From the NCBI RefSeq assembly GCF_034669705.1, contig NZ_JAXMOR010000013.1, forward strand, positions 53,961-117,960: 64,000 nucleotides of DNA. Reading direction: 5' to 3'. Under the pieces are notes generated by a model that did no database searches, was not told the DNA's origin, and worked only from the letters and a program-made list of their open reading frames with translations. This DNA comes from Marinovum sp034669705. GTDB lineage: Bacteria; Pseudomonadota; Alphaproteobacteria; Rhodobacterales; Rhodobacteraceae. Of the stretch, positions 1 to 7,460 are shown one piece after another. Every line of letters starts with the position of its first letter. The stretch's first letter is position 1. Position numbers and translations under genes: made by a program.

Positions 1-1
1 C

Positions 2-385
2 CTCGCCTACATGAAACGCTTCATCGAGCTCGACGCCGTCACCGAGGATGCCAAGCTGCCGCACCGCAACTACTGGGGGGCGGAACTGGCCAGCGTGCAG
101 GCCTTTGGCATCGCCAATGCCGCGGTCAGCCTGCTGACCCTGGCGCAATACATCAATAGCCCCACCGCGCTCGAGACCTATGGCGCGCGCGATATCCTCT
201 GGCTGACGGTGCCGCTGCTGATGTTCTGGATCTATCGCACCTGGATGTGGGCGATCCGCGGCAAGGTGGGCGACGACCCGGTGATCTTTGCCCTCAAGGA
301 CCGGATCAGCCAGCTCACCCTGCTGGCGGTGCTGGTGGTGCTGGTGGCGGCGAGACATTTCGAGTTCATCGGGTTCATCCGATGA
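2..385 (+). CDS. UbiA-family prenyltransferase, C-terminal part
   Basis: The frame is open from the left edge and stops at 383-385, so only about 127 C-terminal residues are visible; the ATG at 11 is internal, because the codons before it read on as LAY. UbiA-type enzymes are integral membrane proteins that transfer a prenyl chain from a polyprenyl diphosphate to an acceptor. Seen here: a KRFIEL stretch like that ending the conserved loops of the family, two or three hydrophobic segments (one near the centre and one at the C-terminus), and a DDPVIFALKDR motif typical of the last loop of the polyprenyl-phosphate phosphoribosyltransferase/HAD-fused branch. The stop overlaps the next start as ATGA, so the two are probably cotranscribed. 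The acceptor cannot be told from this fragment. Confidence 0.75.
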   Translation, partial: LAYMKRFIELDAVTEDAKLPHRNYWGAELASVQAFGIANAAVSLLTLAQYINSPTALETYGARDILWLTVPLLMFWIYRTWMWAIRGKVGDDPVIFALKDRISQLTLLAVLVVLVAARHFEFIGFIR

Positions 386-750
386 CCACCGCAGGCTTTG
401 CGCTGATCCTCGCCAGCGTGGCGCTCTCGGCGCTGGGGCAGACCTGTTTCAAGGCCGGGGTCGGCCGGGTGAGCTTTGCCGAGAGCGCCGGGGTTGTGCA
501 CAAGAGCCTCGCCCTGCTGCTCTCCCCTTGGGTGCTGGGCGGGCTGGCGTTCTATGGCGTGGGCACGGTTCTGTGGCTCTTTGCACTGAGGCGGTTGGAC
601 CTGTCGCTGGCCTATCCCTTCGTGGCGATGAGCTTTGTCATGGTCGCCGCCTCCGGGGTGCTGTTTCTGGGCGAGACGCTGACCCTGACCCGGGTGCTGG
701 GCATGGCGCTGATCATCTCCGGCCTGCTGGTGATGGCGGTGGGGCGTTAG
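382..750 (+). CDS. Small EamA/SMR-like membrane transporter
   Basis: 122 residues starting at an ATG that overlaps the upstream stop (ATGA). An extension upstream of this ATG is open but reads as GC-rich low-complexity sequence lying over the prenyltransferase gene, so it was not used. Four hydrophobic segments fill the protein, the size and topology of small multidrug resistance or ArnE/ArnF-like half transporters. Such proteins work as dimers to move lipophilic cations or undecaprenyl-linked sugars. Coupling to a UbiA-type prenyltransferase gene suggests a lipid-linked substrate rather than a drug, but that is inference. No substrate residue is diagnostic by eye. Confidence 0.7.
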   Translation: MTTAGFALILASVALSALGQTCFKAGVGRVSFAESAGVVHKSLALLLSPWVLGGLAFYGVGTVLWLFALRRLDLSLAYPFVAMSFVMVAASGVLFLGETLTLTRVLGMALIISGLLVMAVGR

Positions 751-834
751 CGGGTGCGAGCGGCCTTTGGCATCGGCCCTGTACAGTAGTCTTGTTCCGC
801 ATTGGCTTCTTTTCCCGCCCGCAGCGCTAGCGCC

Positions 835-1035
835 GAAGCACAAGCCGCGCGATCGCCGAGCCGCGGGGTGGCGATCCGACAGAGACGTCGAGCCGCCCTA
901 TAGCAGCAAAGCCCGTAGAACCTCACACGTTGCGCCTGCAGCAGCCAATTCGCCGCCCAGGGGGGCGGGTCATGCGGGAGGCATGCCTTCGGCATGACGA
1001 TCACGCGGCGGCCTGCGGCCTTGTCCCCGCGCGAG
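835..1035 (+). repeat. Dispersed GC-rich intergenic repeat, copy A (divergent)
   Basis: The gene-free stretch 751-1148 holds a diverged copy of a repeat also found at 16308-16478 (inverted), 23995-24171 and 34445-34616. Shared blocks are the GCGGGATGCCGCT-like block (here near 862-880), the CGCCCAGGGGGGCGG block (near 951-967) and the GGCCTGCGGCCTTGTCCC block (near 1009-1027). This copy carries an extra small hairpin, CATGCC-TTC-GGCATG, near 981-995. No convincing gene lies in the rest of the gap. Confidence 0.55.
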
Positions 1036-1148
1036 GAACCACAGAAGCCGGCCGCTACCGCCCATTCTTTAAGCACAGCGCCCTGCGGACGCCCCGAAAC
1101 CACGCATCCCCCATTTACAATCCCTGACCGGCGCGCGCATCTGCAGCC

Positions 1149-1733
1149 ATGCCCCGCCCGCTCTCGATCATCATCGTCGAACCCGACCGCGACCGCGCGC
1201 TGCTCATCGTCGACAGCCTGCGCAGCGCCGGCGATTTCGACATCCAGGTCATCGCCGAACCCACCAGCCTCGCCCGGCAAATCCAGGCACGCCAGCCCGA
1301 CATGGTGCTGATCGACATCGAGAACCCCTCACGCGACATGCTCGAGGAACTGGCGCTGGCCTCCGGCCCGCAGGACCGCGCGGTGGCGATGTTCGTTGAC
1401 CGTTCGGCCGAAGGGCTGTCGGTGGCCGCGATTGAGGCCGGGGTCTCGGCCTATGTGGTCGACGGGTTGCAGCCCGGCCGGATCAAGCCGGTGCTCGACG
1501 CCGCGATCACCCGGTTCCGCATGTTCCAGCGGATGCGCACCGAACTGGCCGAAACCAAGCGCGCGCTCGAGGAACGCAAGGTGATCGACCGCGCCAAGGG
1601 CATGCTGATGAAGGCCCGCGGCGTTGGTGAGGACGAGGCCTATGCCCTGTTGCGCAAGGCGGCGATGGACCAAGGCAAGCGCGTGGCCGATGTGGCGCAG
1701 GCGCTGGTGACGGCGGCGGGGCTCTTGGGATGA
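1149..1733 (+). CDS. nasT: ANTAR response regulator / nitrate antiterminator NasT
   Basis: 194 residues: a receiver-like domain (about 5-120) with an acidic pair near E11/D13 and an aspartate in LIDIENPS at D56, a helical linker, and a C-terminal ANTAR RNA-binding domain (about 133-188) with the hallmark VIDRAKGMLMKARG and LLRKAAMD. Known family role: NasT binds a two-hexaloop hairpin in nas leader RNA and prevents termination; without nitrate it is held by NasS. The gene overlaps nasS by ATGA, and such a hairpin pair lies just ahead of nrtA, so both partners and the target are together. No strong ribosome site is seen before the ATG at 1149, but the protein starts where the receiver fold should start. 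Confidence 0.92.
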   Translation: MPRPLSIIIVEPDRDRALLIVDSLRSAGDFDIQVIAEPTSLARQIQARQPDMVLIDIENPSRDMLEELALASGPQDRAVAMFVDRSAEGLSVAAIEAGVSAYVVDGLQPGRIKPVLDAAITRFRMFQRMRTELAETKRALEERKVIDRAKGMLMKARGVGEDEAYALLRKAAMDQGKRVADVAQALVTAAGLLG

Positions 1734-2905
1734 ACGCGACGACACTGTCTGTCGGCTTCATCCCGCTGGTGGATGCCGCGCCGCTGATCATTGCCCAGGA
1801 GATGGGGTTTGCCGCCGAGGAAGGCATCAGTCTCGACCTGCGCCGCGCCCCCTCCTGGTCGTCGCTGCGCGACATGCTGAGCTATGGCAAGGTCGAGGCG
1901 GCGCATATGCTCTCGCCGGTGCCGGTGGCCACGGCGCTGGGACTGGGCGGCGCCGGTGCGCCGCTCTCGGCGGTCTCGGTGCTCTCGGTCAATGGCAACG
2001 TGATCGGCGTGAGCCAGGCGCTGGCCGATCGGCTGCGCGGCGCCGGCCACCGCTTTGCCTTCGACGACGCCCGCGCCGCCGGGCTGGCGCTGATCGCCGC
2101 CGCCGGCCGGGGCCTGCGCATCGGCGTGCCCTTCCCGTTCTCGATGCATGCCGAGCTGGTCTATTACTGGCTCTCGGCACTGGGCCTGCCGGCGCCGCAA
2201 TCGGTGGTCGTGCGCACCGTGCCACCGCCCCTGATGGGCGATGCGATCCGCGCCGGCGAGATCGATGCCTTCTGCGTCGGCGAGCCCTGGGGCTCTCAGG
2301 CGGTCGAGGACGGCATGGGCGAACTGCTGCTGCCCGGCTCGGCGATCTGGGCTTTCGCGCCGGAAAAGGTGCTGGCGATGCGCGCCGACTGGGCCGAGGC
2401 CGAGGACATGCTGCGCGGCCGGTTGATCCGCGCGGTCTGGCGCGCCGGGCGCTGGCTGGCCGACCCGTCGTCACGCAGCCTTGCCGCCGAGATCCTCGCG
2501 CGGCCGGGCTATCTCGACCTGCCCTCGGATATTCTCGACCGGTCGCTCTCGGGGCGGCTGGTGGTCTCGGGCCGGGGCGAAGAGCGGTCGGTGCCGGGGT
2601 TCCTCACCTTCCATCGCTCCGCCGCCAGCTTCCCCTGGCGCAGCCAGGCGGAGTGGATCGGGCTGCAACTGGCCGCCCGCACCGGGCTCGACCGCGCCGC
2701 CGCCAAGGCTGCCGCGGCGCGGGTCTTCCGCTCCGATCTGCACCGCGCGGCGCTCTCCGGGCTGACCGCCAGCCTGCCCACCGCCGCCTCGCGGATCGAG
2801 GGCGGGGTCAGCCAACCCACCGCCGTGCCGGCCGAGGCCGGACGGCTGATTCTCGACCGCGACAGGTTCTTCGATGGCCGCATTTTTGACCCCGACGCCG
2901 CCTGA
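1730..2905 (+). CDS. nasS: Nitrate/nitrite sensor NasS (NrtA-like)
   Basis: 391 residues of the NrtA/CmpA periplasmic-binding fold but with no signal peptide: the protein begins directly with the LSVGFIPLVDAAPLI strand that follows the signal sequence in NrtA. Cytoplasmic NasS binds nitrate or nitrite and, when empty, sequesters NasT. The coding region overlaps nasT by ATGA, the usual arrangement of this pair. Paralogy with NrtA (3171-4538) is visible in matching blocks: the AAHML/GAHML stretch, FPFSMH versus FPVSTHNYELRYWL, and VGEPWGSQAV versus VGEPWNQQAV. The downstream intergenic region carries the nas leader. Confidence 0.92.
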   Translation: MNATTLSVGFIPLVDAAPLIIAQEMGFAAEEGISLDLRRAPSWSSLRDMLSYGKVEAAHMLSPVPVATALGLGGAGAPLSAVSVLSVNGNVIGVSQALADRLRGAGHRFAFDDARAAGLALIAAAGRGLRIGVPFPFSMHAELVYYWLSALGLPAPQSVVVRTVPPPLMGDAIRAGEIDAFCVGEPWGSQAVEDGMGELLLPGSAIWAFAPEKVLAMRADWAEAEDMLRGRLIRAVWRAGRWLADPSSRSLAAEILARPGYLDLPSDILDRSLSGRLVVSGRGEERSVPGFLTFHRSAASFPWRSQAEWIGLQLAARTGLDRAAAKAAAARVFRSDLHRAALSGLTASLPTAASRIEGGVSQPTAVPAEAGRLILDRDRFFDGRIFDPDAA

Positions 2906-2980
2906 CGCTCATTAATTATGCAGCTGCAGCGACAGCCGCGCTGCATTGCAGAAAAACCCCGTCCGACAGCCTGCTTTCCT

Positions 2981-3010
2981 TTGCGTGACACCTGCGTGAT
3001 TTGCCATAAC
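2981..3010 (+). promoter_or_regulatory. Possible sigma70-type promoter of the nrt-nir-nas operon
   Basis: TTGCGT at 2981-2986 and CATAAC at 3005-3010 are separated by 18 bases. A start about seven bases downstream would place the 5' end immediately before the first ANTAR hairpin at 3019. The match is by eye and only moderate; no sigma54 element was found here. Confidence 0.35.
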
Positions 3011-3018
3011 GCTCTTGT

Positions 3019-3065
3019 CGGCGGGCAATGGCGTCCGCTGCAGGAATTCTCCCGAACGTCCGGGA
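3019..3065 (+). promoter_or_regulatory. ANTAR two-hexaloop RNA motif in the nas leader
   Basis: Hairpin P1 pairs GCGGGC (3021-3026) with GTCCGC (3033-3038) around loop AATGGC (3027-3032); the outer G3020/T3039 and C3019/G3040 also pair. Hairpin P2 pairs TCCCG (3050-3054) with CGGGA (3061-3065) around loop AACGTC (3055-3060). Both loops are six bases with A in position 1 and G in position 4, the signature read by ANTAR proteins. Nine bases join the hairpins, and an intrinsic terminator follows at 3077. NasT binding here would favour read-through into nrtA. Confidence 0.85.
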
Positions 3066-3076
3066 CCCGATGAGCA

Positions 3077-3127
3077 AAGCCGCTCGACCCTTCGCCTCAG
3101 GCGAAGTGCGTCAGCGGCTTTTTTCTT
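3077..3127 (+). terminator. Leader terminator (attenuator) ahead of nrtA
   Basis: AAGCCGCT (3077-3084) pairs with AGCGGCTT (3113-3120); inside it GAC/GTC and CTTCGCC/GGCGAAG (3090-3096 and 3100-3106) extend the stem. A T-rich run TTTTCTTT follows at once. It lies between the ANTAR hairpins and nrtA, as expected for processive antitermination of nas genes. Confidence 0.85.
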
Positions 3128-3170
3128 TGCCCGACCCTCTCCTGCCGGGCCTCAGTACAGGACAGATTTC

Positions 3171-4538
3171 ATGAAGACCCTTCTTCTCGGCCTCGCGGCC
3201 TCCACCGCCCTCGTCACCCCCGGCTTCGCCCAGATGCTGGAGCTGGAAAAGGACGAGCTGACCTTCGGCTTCATCAAGCTCACCGACATGGCGCCGCTCG
3301 CGGTGGCCTATGAACAGGGCTATTTCCTTGACGAGGGCCTGTTCGTGACGCTGGAGGCGCAGGCCAACTGGAAGGTCCTGCTCGACGGCGTGATCGGCGG
3401 CCAGCTCGACGGCGCGCATATGCTGGCCGGTCAGCCGCTGGCGGCGACCATCGGTTTCGGCACCGAGGCGCATATCATCACCCCCTTCTCGATGGACCTC
3501 AACGGCAACGGCATCACCGTGTCGAACGAGATCTGGGAGCAGATGAAGCCCAACATCCCCGCCGATGCCGAGGGCAAGCCGATCCACCCGATCAGCGCCG
3601 AGGCCCTGGCACCGGTGGTCGAGAGCTACAAGAACGACGGCAAGCCGTTCAACATGGGCATGGTCTTCCCGGTCTCGACCCACAACTACGAGCTGCGCTA
3701 CTGGCTCGCCGCCGGCGGTCTGCACCCGGGCTACTACAGCCAGGACAACATCACCGGCCAGATCGGCGCCGACGTGCTGCTCTCGGTCACCCCGCCGCCG
3801 CAGATGCCCGCCACGCTGGAGGCCGGCACGATCTATGGCTACAGCGTCGGCGAGCCGTGGAACCAGCAGGCGGTGTTCAAGGGCATCGGCGTGCCGGTGA
3901 TCACCGACTACGAGCTGTGGAAGAACAACCCCGAAAAGGTCTTTGGCATCACCGCCGAGTTCGCCGAGGAATACCCCAACACCACGCTTGCGGTGACCAA
4001 GGCGCTGATCCGCGCCGCGCAGTGGCTCGACGAGAATGACAATGCCAACCGGATGGCAGCGGTCGAGATGCTGAGCCAGCCCGAATACGTCGGAGCCGAT
4101 GCCGAGGTGATCGCGGCCTCGATGACCGGCACTTTCGAGTACGAACAGGGCGACAAGCGCGACGTGCCCGATTTCAACGTCTTCTTCCGCTACAATGCGA
4201 CCTATCCGTTCTATTCCGATGCCATCTGGTACCTGACCCAGATGCGCCGCTGGGGGCAGATCGCCGAGCCGAAGTCGGACAGCTGGTACGACGAGGTCGC
4301 CAAATCGGTCTACAAGCCGGAGATTTACCTCGAGGCGGCGCGGATGTTGGTCGACGAGGGTCTCGCCAATGAGGCCGACTTCCCCTGGGACAGCGATGGC
4401 TACAAGGTGCCGACGCCCGCCGAGGATATCATCGACGGTATCGCCTATGACGGCAAAGCCCCGAACGCCTATCTCGAGAGCCTGCCGATCGGGCTGAAGG
4501 GCGACCAGATGGTCGTCGGCACCGAAGTCAAAGGCTGA
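3171..4538 (+). CDS. nrtA: Nitrate ABC transporter periplasmic binding protein
   Basis: 455 residues from the ATG at 3171. An upstream extension would run through the attenuator and was rejected. Residues 1-20 form a signal peptide ending GFA before QM. The body is the NrtA/CmpA family: a GFIKLTDMAPLAVAYEQGYF opening, GAHMLAGQPL, FPVSTHNYELRYWL and SVGEPWNQQAVFKG. It delivers nitrate/nitrite to NrtB and the fused ATPase. It is the first structural gene behind the attenuator and is followed by a branched stem at 4545-4609 that could raise its expression relative to the membrane genes. Confidence 0.93.
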   Translation: MKTLLLGLAASTALVTPGFAQMLELEKDELTFGFIKLTDMAPLAVAYEQGYFLDEGLFVTLEAQANWKVLLDGVIGGQLDGAHMLAGQPLAATIGFGTEAHIITPFSMDLNGNGITVSNEIWEQMKPNIPADAEGKPIHPISAEALAPVVESYKNDGKPFNMGMVFPVSTHNYELRYWLAAGGLHPGYYSQDNITGQIGADVLLSVTPPPQMPATLEAGTIYGYSVGEPWNQQAVFKGIGVPVITDYELWKNNPEKVFGITAEFAEEYPNTTLAVTKALIRAAQWLDENDNANRMAAVEMLSQPEYVGADAEVIAASMTGTFEYEQGDKRDVPDFNVFFRYNATYPFYSDAIWYLTQMRRWGQIAEPKSDSWYDEVAKSVYKPEIYLEAARMLVDEGLANEADFPWDSDGYKVPTPAEDIIDGIAYDGKAPNAYLESLPIGLKGDQMVVGTEVKG

Positions 4539-4544
4539 CCGGCC

Positions 4545-4609
4545 GGCCGCTCCTCGGCCCCTGCGGCGCCTCTTCGCGAGGAAAGCCCGCACGGGCTTGA
4601 GGAGCGGCC
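4545..4609 (+). promoter_or_regulatory. Branched intercistronic stem-loop between nrtA and nrtB
   Basis: GGCCGCTCCTC (4545-4555) pairs with GAGGAGCGGCC (4599-4609), enclosing two hairpins: CCTC/GAGG (4569-4572 and 4578-4581) and AAGCCC/GGGCTT (4583-4588 and 4593-4598). There is no T-tract, so it is not a simple terminator. A role in protecting the nrtA message 3' end is inferred from similar structures after other binding-protein genes. Confidence 0.6.
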
Positions 4610-4640
4610 CCGCCCCCCCCGGAATTCAAGGAAGCTCCCC

Positions 4641-5723
4641 ATGACAACCGTCGATCCCGATTTCTCAGACGCCCAGGCCCGCGAAGCCCGCAAGGCCCGG
4701 CTCTTCACCCGCATCAACGCCGCCGACAAATGGTTCCAGGTGCTGGGCCTTTCCTGGGCCACCCCGGTGCTCAAGGCCGCCGCCGGCGACAACCCGAAAG
4801 CCCAGGTCAAGGAGATCTGGCGCCTGCTGGCAGTGCCGCTGATCGCCATCATCGCCTTCCTGATGCTCTGGGCCACACTGGCACCCAAAGTGCAGACCTC
4901 GCTCGGCGCCGTGCCCGGCCCGGCCGAGGTCTGGGTCGAGGCGGTGAACCTGCACGCGGATGCCCAGGCCAAGGCCGCCAAGCGCGAGAAGTTCGAGACC
5001 ATGGTCGCCGCGCGCAATGACAAGCTGGTCGAAGCCGGCCGCGCCGACGAGGTCAAGTCGATCGCCTATACCGGCGCGCCGTCCTATTACCAACAGATCT
5101 GGACCTCGATCAAAACCGTCTTCTTCGGCTTCCTGATCGCCACCGCCGTCGCCGTGCCGCTGGGTATCGCCGCGGGTCTCTCGCCCACCGCCAATGCCGC
5201 GATCAACCCGTTGGTGCAGATCTTCAAGCCGGTCTCGCCGCTGGCCTGGCTGCCGATCGTGACGATGATCGTTTCGGCGGTCTACGCCACCAATGACGGC
5301 CTGTTTTCCAAGTCGTTCCTGATCTCGGCGATCACCGTGACGCTCTGCTCGCTCTGGCCGACGCTGATCAACACCGCGCTTGGCGTGGCAAGCATCGACA
5401 AGGACCTGGTCAACGTCTCCAAGGTCTTGAAAATGAACACCTATACCAAGATCACCAAGCTGGTGCTGCCCTCTGCCCTGCCGCTGATCTTCACCGGACT
5501 GCGCCTATCTCTGGGCGTCGGCTGGATGGTGCTGATTGCCGCCGAGATGCTGGCCCAGAACCCCGGCCTCGGCAAGTTCGTCTGGGACGAGTTCCAGAAC
5601 GGCTCTTCCTCCTCGCTCGCCAAGATCATGGTCGCGGTGCTGACCATCGGCATCATCGGCTTCCTGCTGGACCGGGTGATGTTCGCACTGCAATCGCTCT
5701 TCACCTTCTCGAACAACCGCTGA
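4641..5723 (+). CDS. nrtB: Nitrate ABC transporter permease
   Basis: 360 residues, inner-membrane permease of the NrtB/SsuC (BPD transporter) family. An N-terminal hydrophobic segment lies near 55-75, then a hydrophilic periplasmic stretch of about 65 residues rich in Ala, Lys and Glu, then the permease core from about 150 to the end. The cytoplasmic coupling loop is the stretch around SVSKVLKMNTYTKITKLVLP leading into LPLIFTGLRLSLGVGWM. An AGG-type ribosome site (AAGGAAGCTCCCC) precedes the ATG. It should form a homodimer pore working with the fused ATPase that follows. Confidence 0.9.
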   Translation: MTTVDPDFSDAQAREARKARLFTRINAADKWFQVLGLSWATPVLKAAAGDNPKAQVKEIWRLLAVPLIAIIAFLMLWATLAPKVQTSLGAVPGPAEVWVEAVNLHADAQAKAAKREKFETMVAARNDKLVEAGRADEVKSIAYTGAPSYYQQIWTSIKTVFFGFLIATAVAVPLGIAAGLSPTANAAINPLVQIFKPVSPLAWLPIVTMIVSAVYATNDGLFSKSFLISAITVTLCSLWPTLINTALGVASIDKDLVNVSKVLKMNTYTKITKLVLPSALPLIFTGLRLSLGVGWMVLIAAEMLAQNPGLGKFVWDEFQNGSSSSLAKIMVAVLTIGIIGFLLDRVMFALQSLFTFSNNR

Positions 5724-5768
5724 CGCGCGCTCTGGCAGCGAAGCGATCGCGCAAGAAAGGACATGCAG

Positions 5769-7460
5769 ATGAGCATTCTCAAGTTCGACAACGTCTCCAA
5801 GAGTTACGGTGAAGGCACCCAGGCCGCCTCGGTTCTGAAGAACATCGACCTCGAGGTCAGGGAGGGCGAGTTCCTCGTGCTGCTGGGCTTTTCCGGCACT
5901 GGCAAGACGACGCTGATCAACCTGATGGCCGGGCTCGAGCAGCCGACCAAGGGCGCCGTCACCTTCAAGGGCAAGCCGATCACCGGCCCCGGCCCCGAAC
6001 GTGGCGTGATCTTCCAGAGCTATTCGCTGATGCCCTGGCTGACCGTCGCGGGCAATGTCGGCCTCGCGGTCGACACCATCTTCCCCGGCATGGCCAAGGC
6101 CGAAAAGGCCAAGAAGGTCGCGCATTACGTCGATATGGTGGGGCTGTCTCACGCCACCCACCGTCGCCCGGCCGAGCTGTCGGGCGGCATGCGCCAGCGG
6201 GTCAACGTGGCGCGTGCACTGGCGATGAACCCGGAGGTGCTGCTGCTGGACGAGCCGCTCTCGGCGCTCGATGCGCTGACCCGCGCCAACCTGGCCGACG
6301 AGATCGAGGCGATCTGGGAGGAGGACCGCAAGACCTGCGTGCTGATCACCAACGACGTCGACGAGGCGATCATGCTGGCCGACCGGATCATCGCGCTCAA
6401 TCCCGATGGTTCGCTGGGCGAGGAATTCCCGGTCAACATCCCGCGCCCCCGCGATCGCAGCGAGATGAACCACCACGACGGCTTCAAGAAACTCCGCGCC
6501 AAAGTCACCAACTACCTGATGGACGTGGGCATCGAGGCCAAGGTCGAAGGGTCGCGCATCCTGCCCGACGTGACACCGATCCACTCGGTGCCGAAGGCCG
6601 TGAAGGACGCGCAGGAGGGCATGATCGAAGACCGCTTCCTCGACTTCTCGCAGCTGCACAAGATCTATCCCACCCCGAAGGGCCCGCTCACCGTGGTCGA
6701 GGATTTCGACCTCAAGGTGAACCGAGGTGAGTTCATCTCGCTGATCGGCCACTCCGGCTGCGGCAAGTCCACCGTGTTGACCATGGCCGCCGGGCTCAAC
6801 GACATCTCCAAGGGCGCGATCCGGCTCGACGGCTACCACGTGCAGGGCGCCGACCCCGAGCGCGCGGTGGTGTTCCAGTCGCCCAACCTCTTCCCCTGGC
6901 TGACGGCGCGCGAGAACTGCGCCATCGGGGTCGACAAGGTGTACCCGAAAGCCTCCCAGGCCGAGCGTCAGGACGTGGTGGAGTACTACCTCGAGCGCGT
7001 CGGTCTGGCCGACGCCATGGACCGCTCCGCCGCCGACATGTCGAACGGCATGAAGCAGCGGGTCGGCATCGCCCGGGCCTTTGCGCTCTCGCCCAAACTG
7101 CTGCTGCTTGATGAGCCCTTTGGCATGCTCGACAGCCTGACCCGCTGGGAGCTGCAGGAGGTGCTGATGGAGGTCTGGTCCCGCACGAAGGTCACTGCGA
7201 TCTGCGTCACCCATGACGTCGACGAGGCGATCCTGCTGGCCGACCGGGTGGTGATGATGACCAACGGCCCGCAGGCCACCATTGGCCGCGTCGTCAATGT
7301 CGACCTGCCCCGCCCGCGCACCCGCAAGGCGCTGCTCGAGCACCCCGATTACTACCTCTACCGCGAGCAGGTGCTGAGCTTTCTCGAGGAATACGAACAC
7401 GGCGCCAAGCCCAAGGCCAAAAGCCCGGCGGCAAAACCCGACACGAAGGAAGCCGCATGA
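5769..7460 (+). CDS. Fused tandem nitrate ABC ATPase (NrtC-NrtD type)
   Basis: 563 residues from the ATG at 5769, chosen because AGAAAGG is eight bases upstream; the in-frame ATG at 5763 would sit only two bases from it. Two complete ABC domains: domain 1 (about 2-245) with Walker A GFSGTGKTT, signature LSGGMRQR, Walker B LLLLDEPLSALD; domain 2 (about 290-530) with Walker A GHSGCGKST, signature MSNGMKQR, Walker B LLLLDEPFGMLD. The H-loop is ITNDVDEA in domain 1 (Asn for His) and VTHDVDEA in domain 2. The two ATP sites are therefore unequal: one combines Asn and SNGM, the other is canonical. The C-terminal tail is Lys/Pro rich. Cyanobacteria use separate NrtC and NrtD; here they are one chain. 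The stop overlaps the GAF gene. Confidence 0.9.
   Translation: MSILKFDNVSKSYGEGTQAASVLKNIDLEVREGEFLVLLGFSGTGKTTLINLMAGLEQPTKGAVTFKGKPITGPGPERGVIFQSYSLMPWLTVAGNVGLAVDTIFPGMAKAEKAKKVAHYVDMVGLSHATHRRPAELSGGMRQRVNVARALAMNPEVLLLDEPLSALDALTRANLADEIEAIWEEDRKTCVLITNDVDEAIMLADRIIALNPDGSLGEEFPVNIPRPRDRSEMNHHDGFKKLRAKVTNYLMDVGIEAKVEGSRILPDVTPIHSVPKAVKDAQEGMIEDRFLDFSQLHKIYPTPKGPLTVVEDFDLKVNRGEFISLIGHSGCGKSTVLTMAAGLNDISKGAIRLDGYHVQGADPERAVVFQSPNLFPWLTARENCAIGVDKVYPKASQAERQDVVEYYLERVGLADAMDRSAADMSNGMKQRVGIARAFALSPKLLLLDEPFGMLDSLTRWELQEVLMEVWSRTKVTAICVTHDVDEAILLADRVVMMTNGPQATIGRVVNVDLPRPRTRKALLEHPDYYLYREQVLSFLEEYEHGAKPKAKSPAAKPDTKEAA

Noticed and set aside
247..381. Upstream extension of the small transporter gene
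   Set aside because: It lies over the prenyltransferase gene in another frame and encodes Gly/Pro/Arg-rich low-complexity text; the ATGA overlap at 382 is the better start.
2906..3020. Sigma54 promoter ahead of nrtA
   Set aside because: TGACAC and TTGCC elements are present but the GG-to-GC spacing does not fit the -24/-12 pattern.
5505..7400. Long open frame on the minus strand (631 codons) across nrtCD
   Set aside because: It is the antisense shadow of the fused ATPase gene, which has clear motifs on the plus strand. Long antisense frames are expected in high-GC genes.
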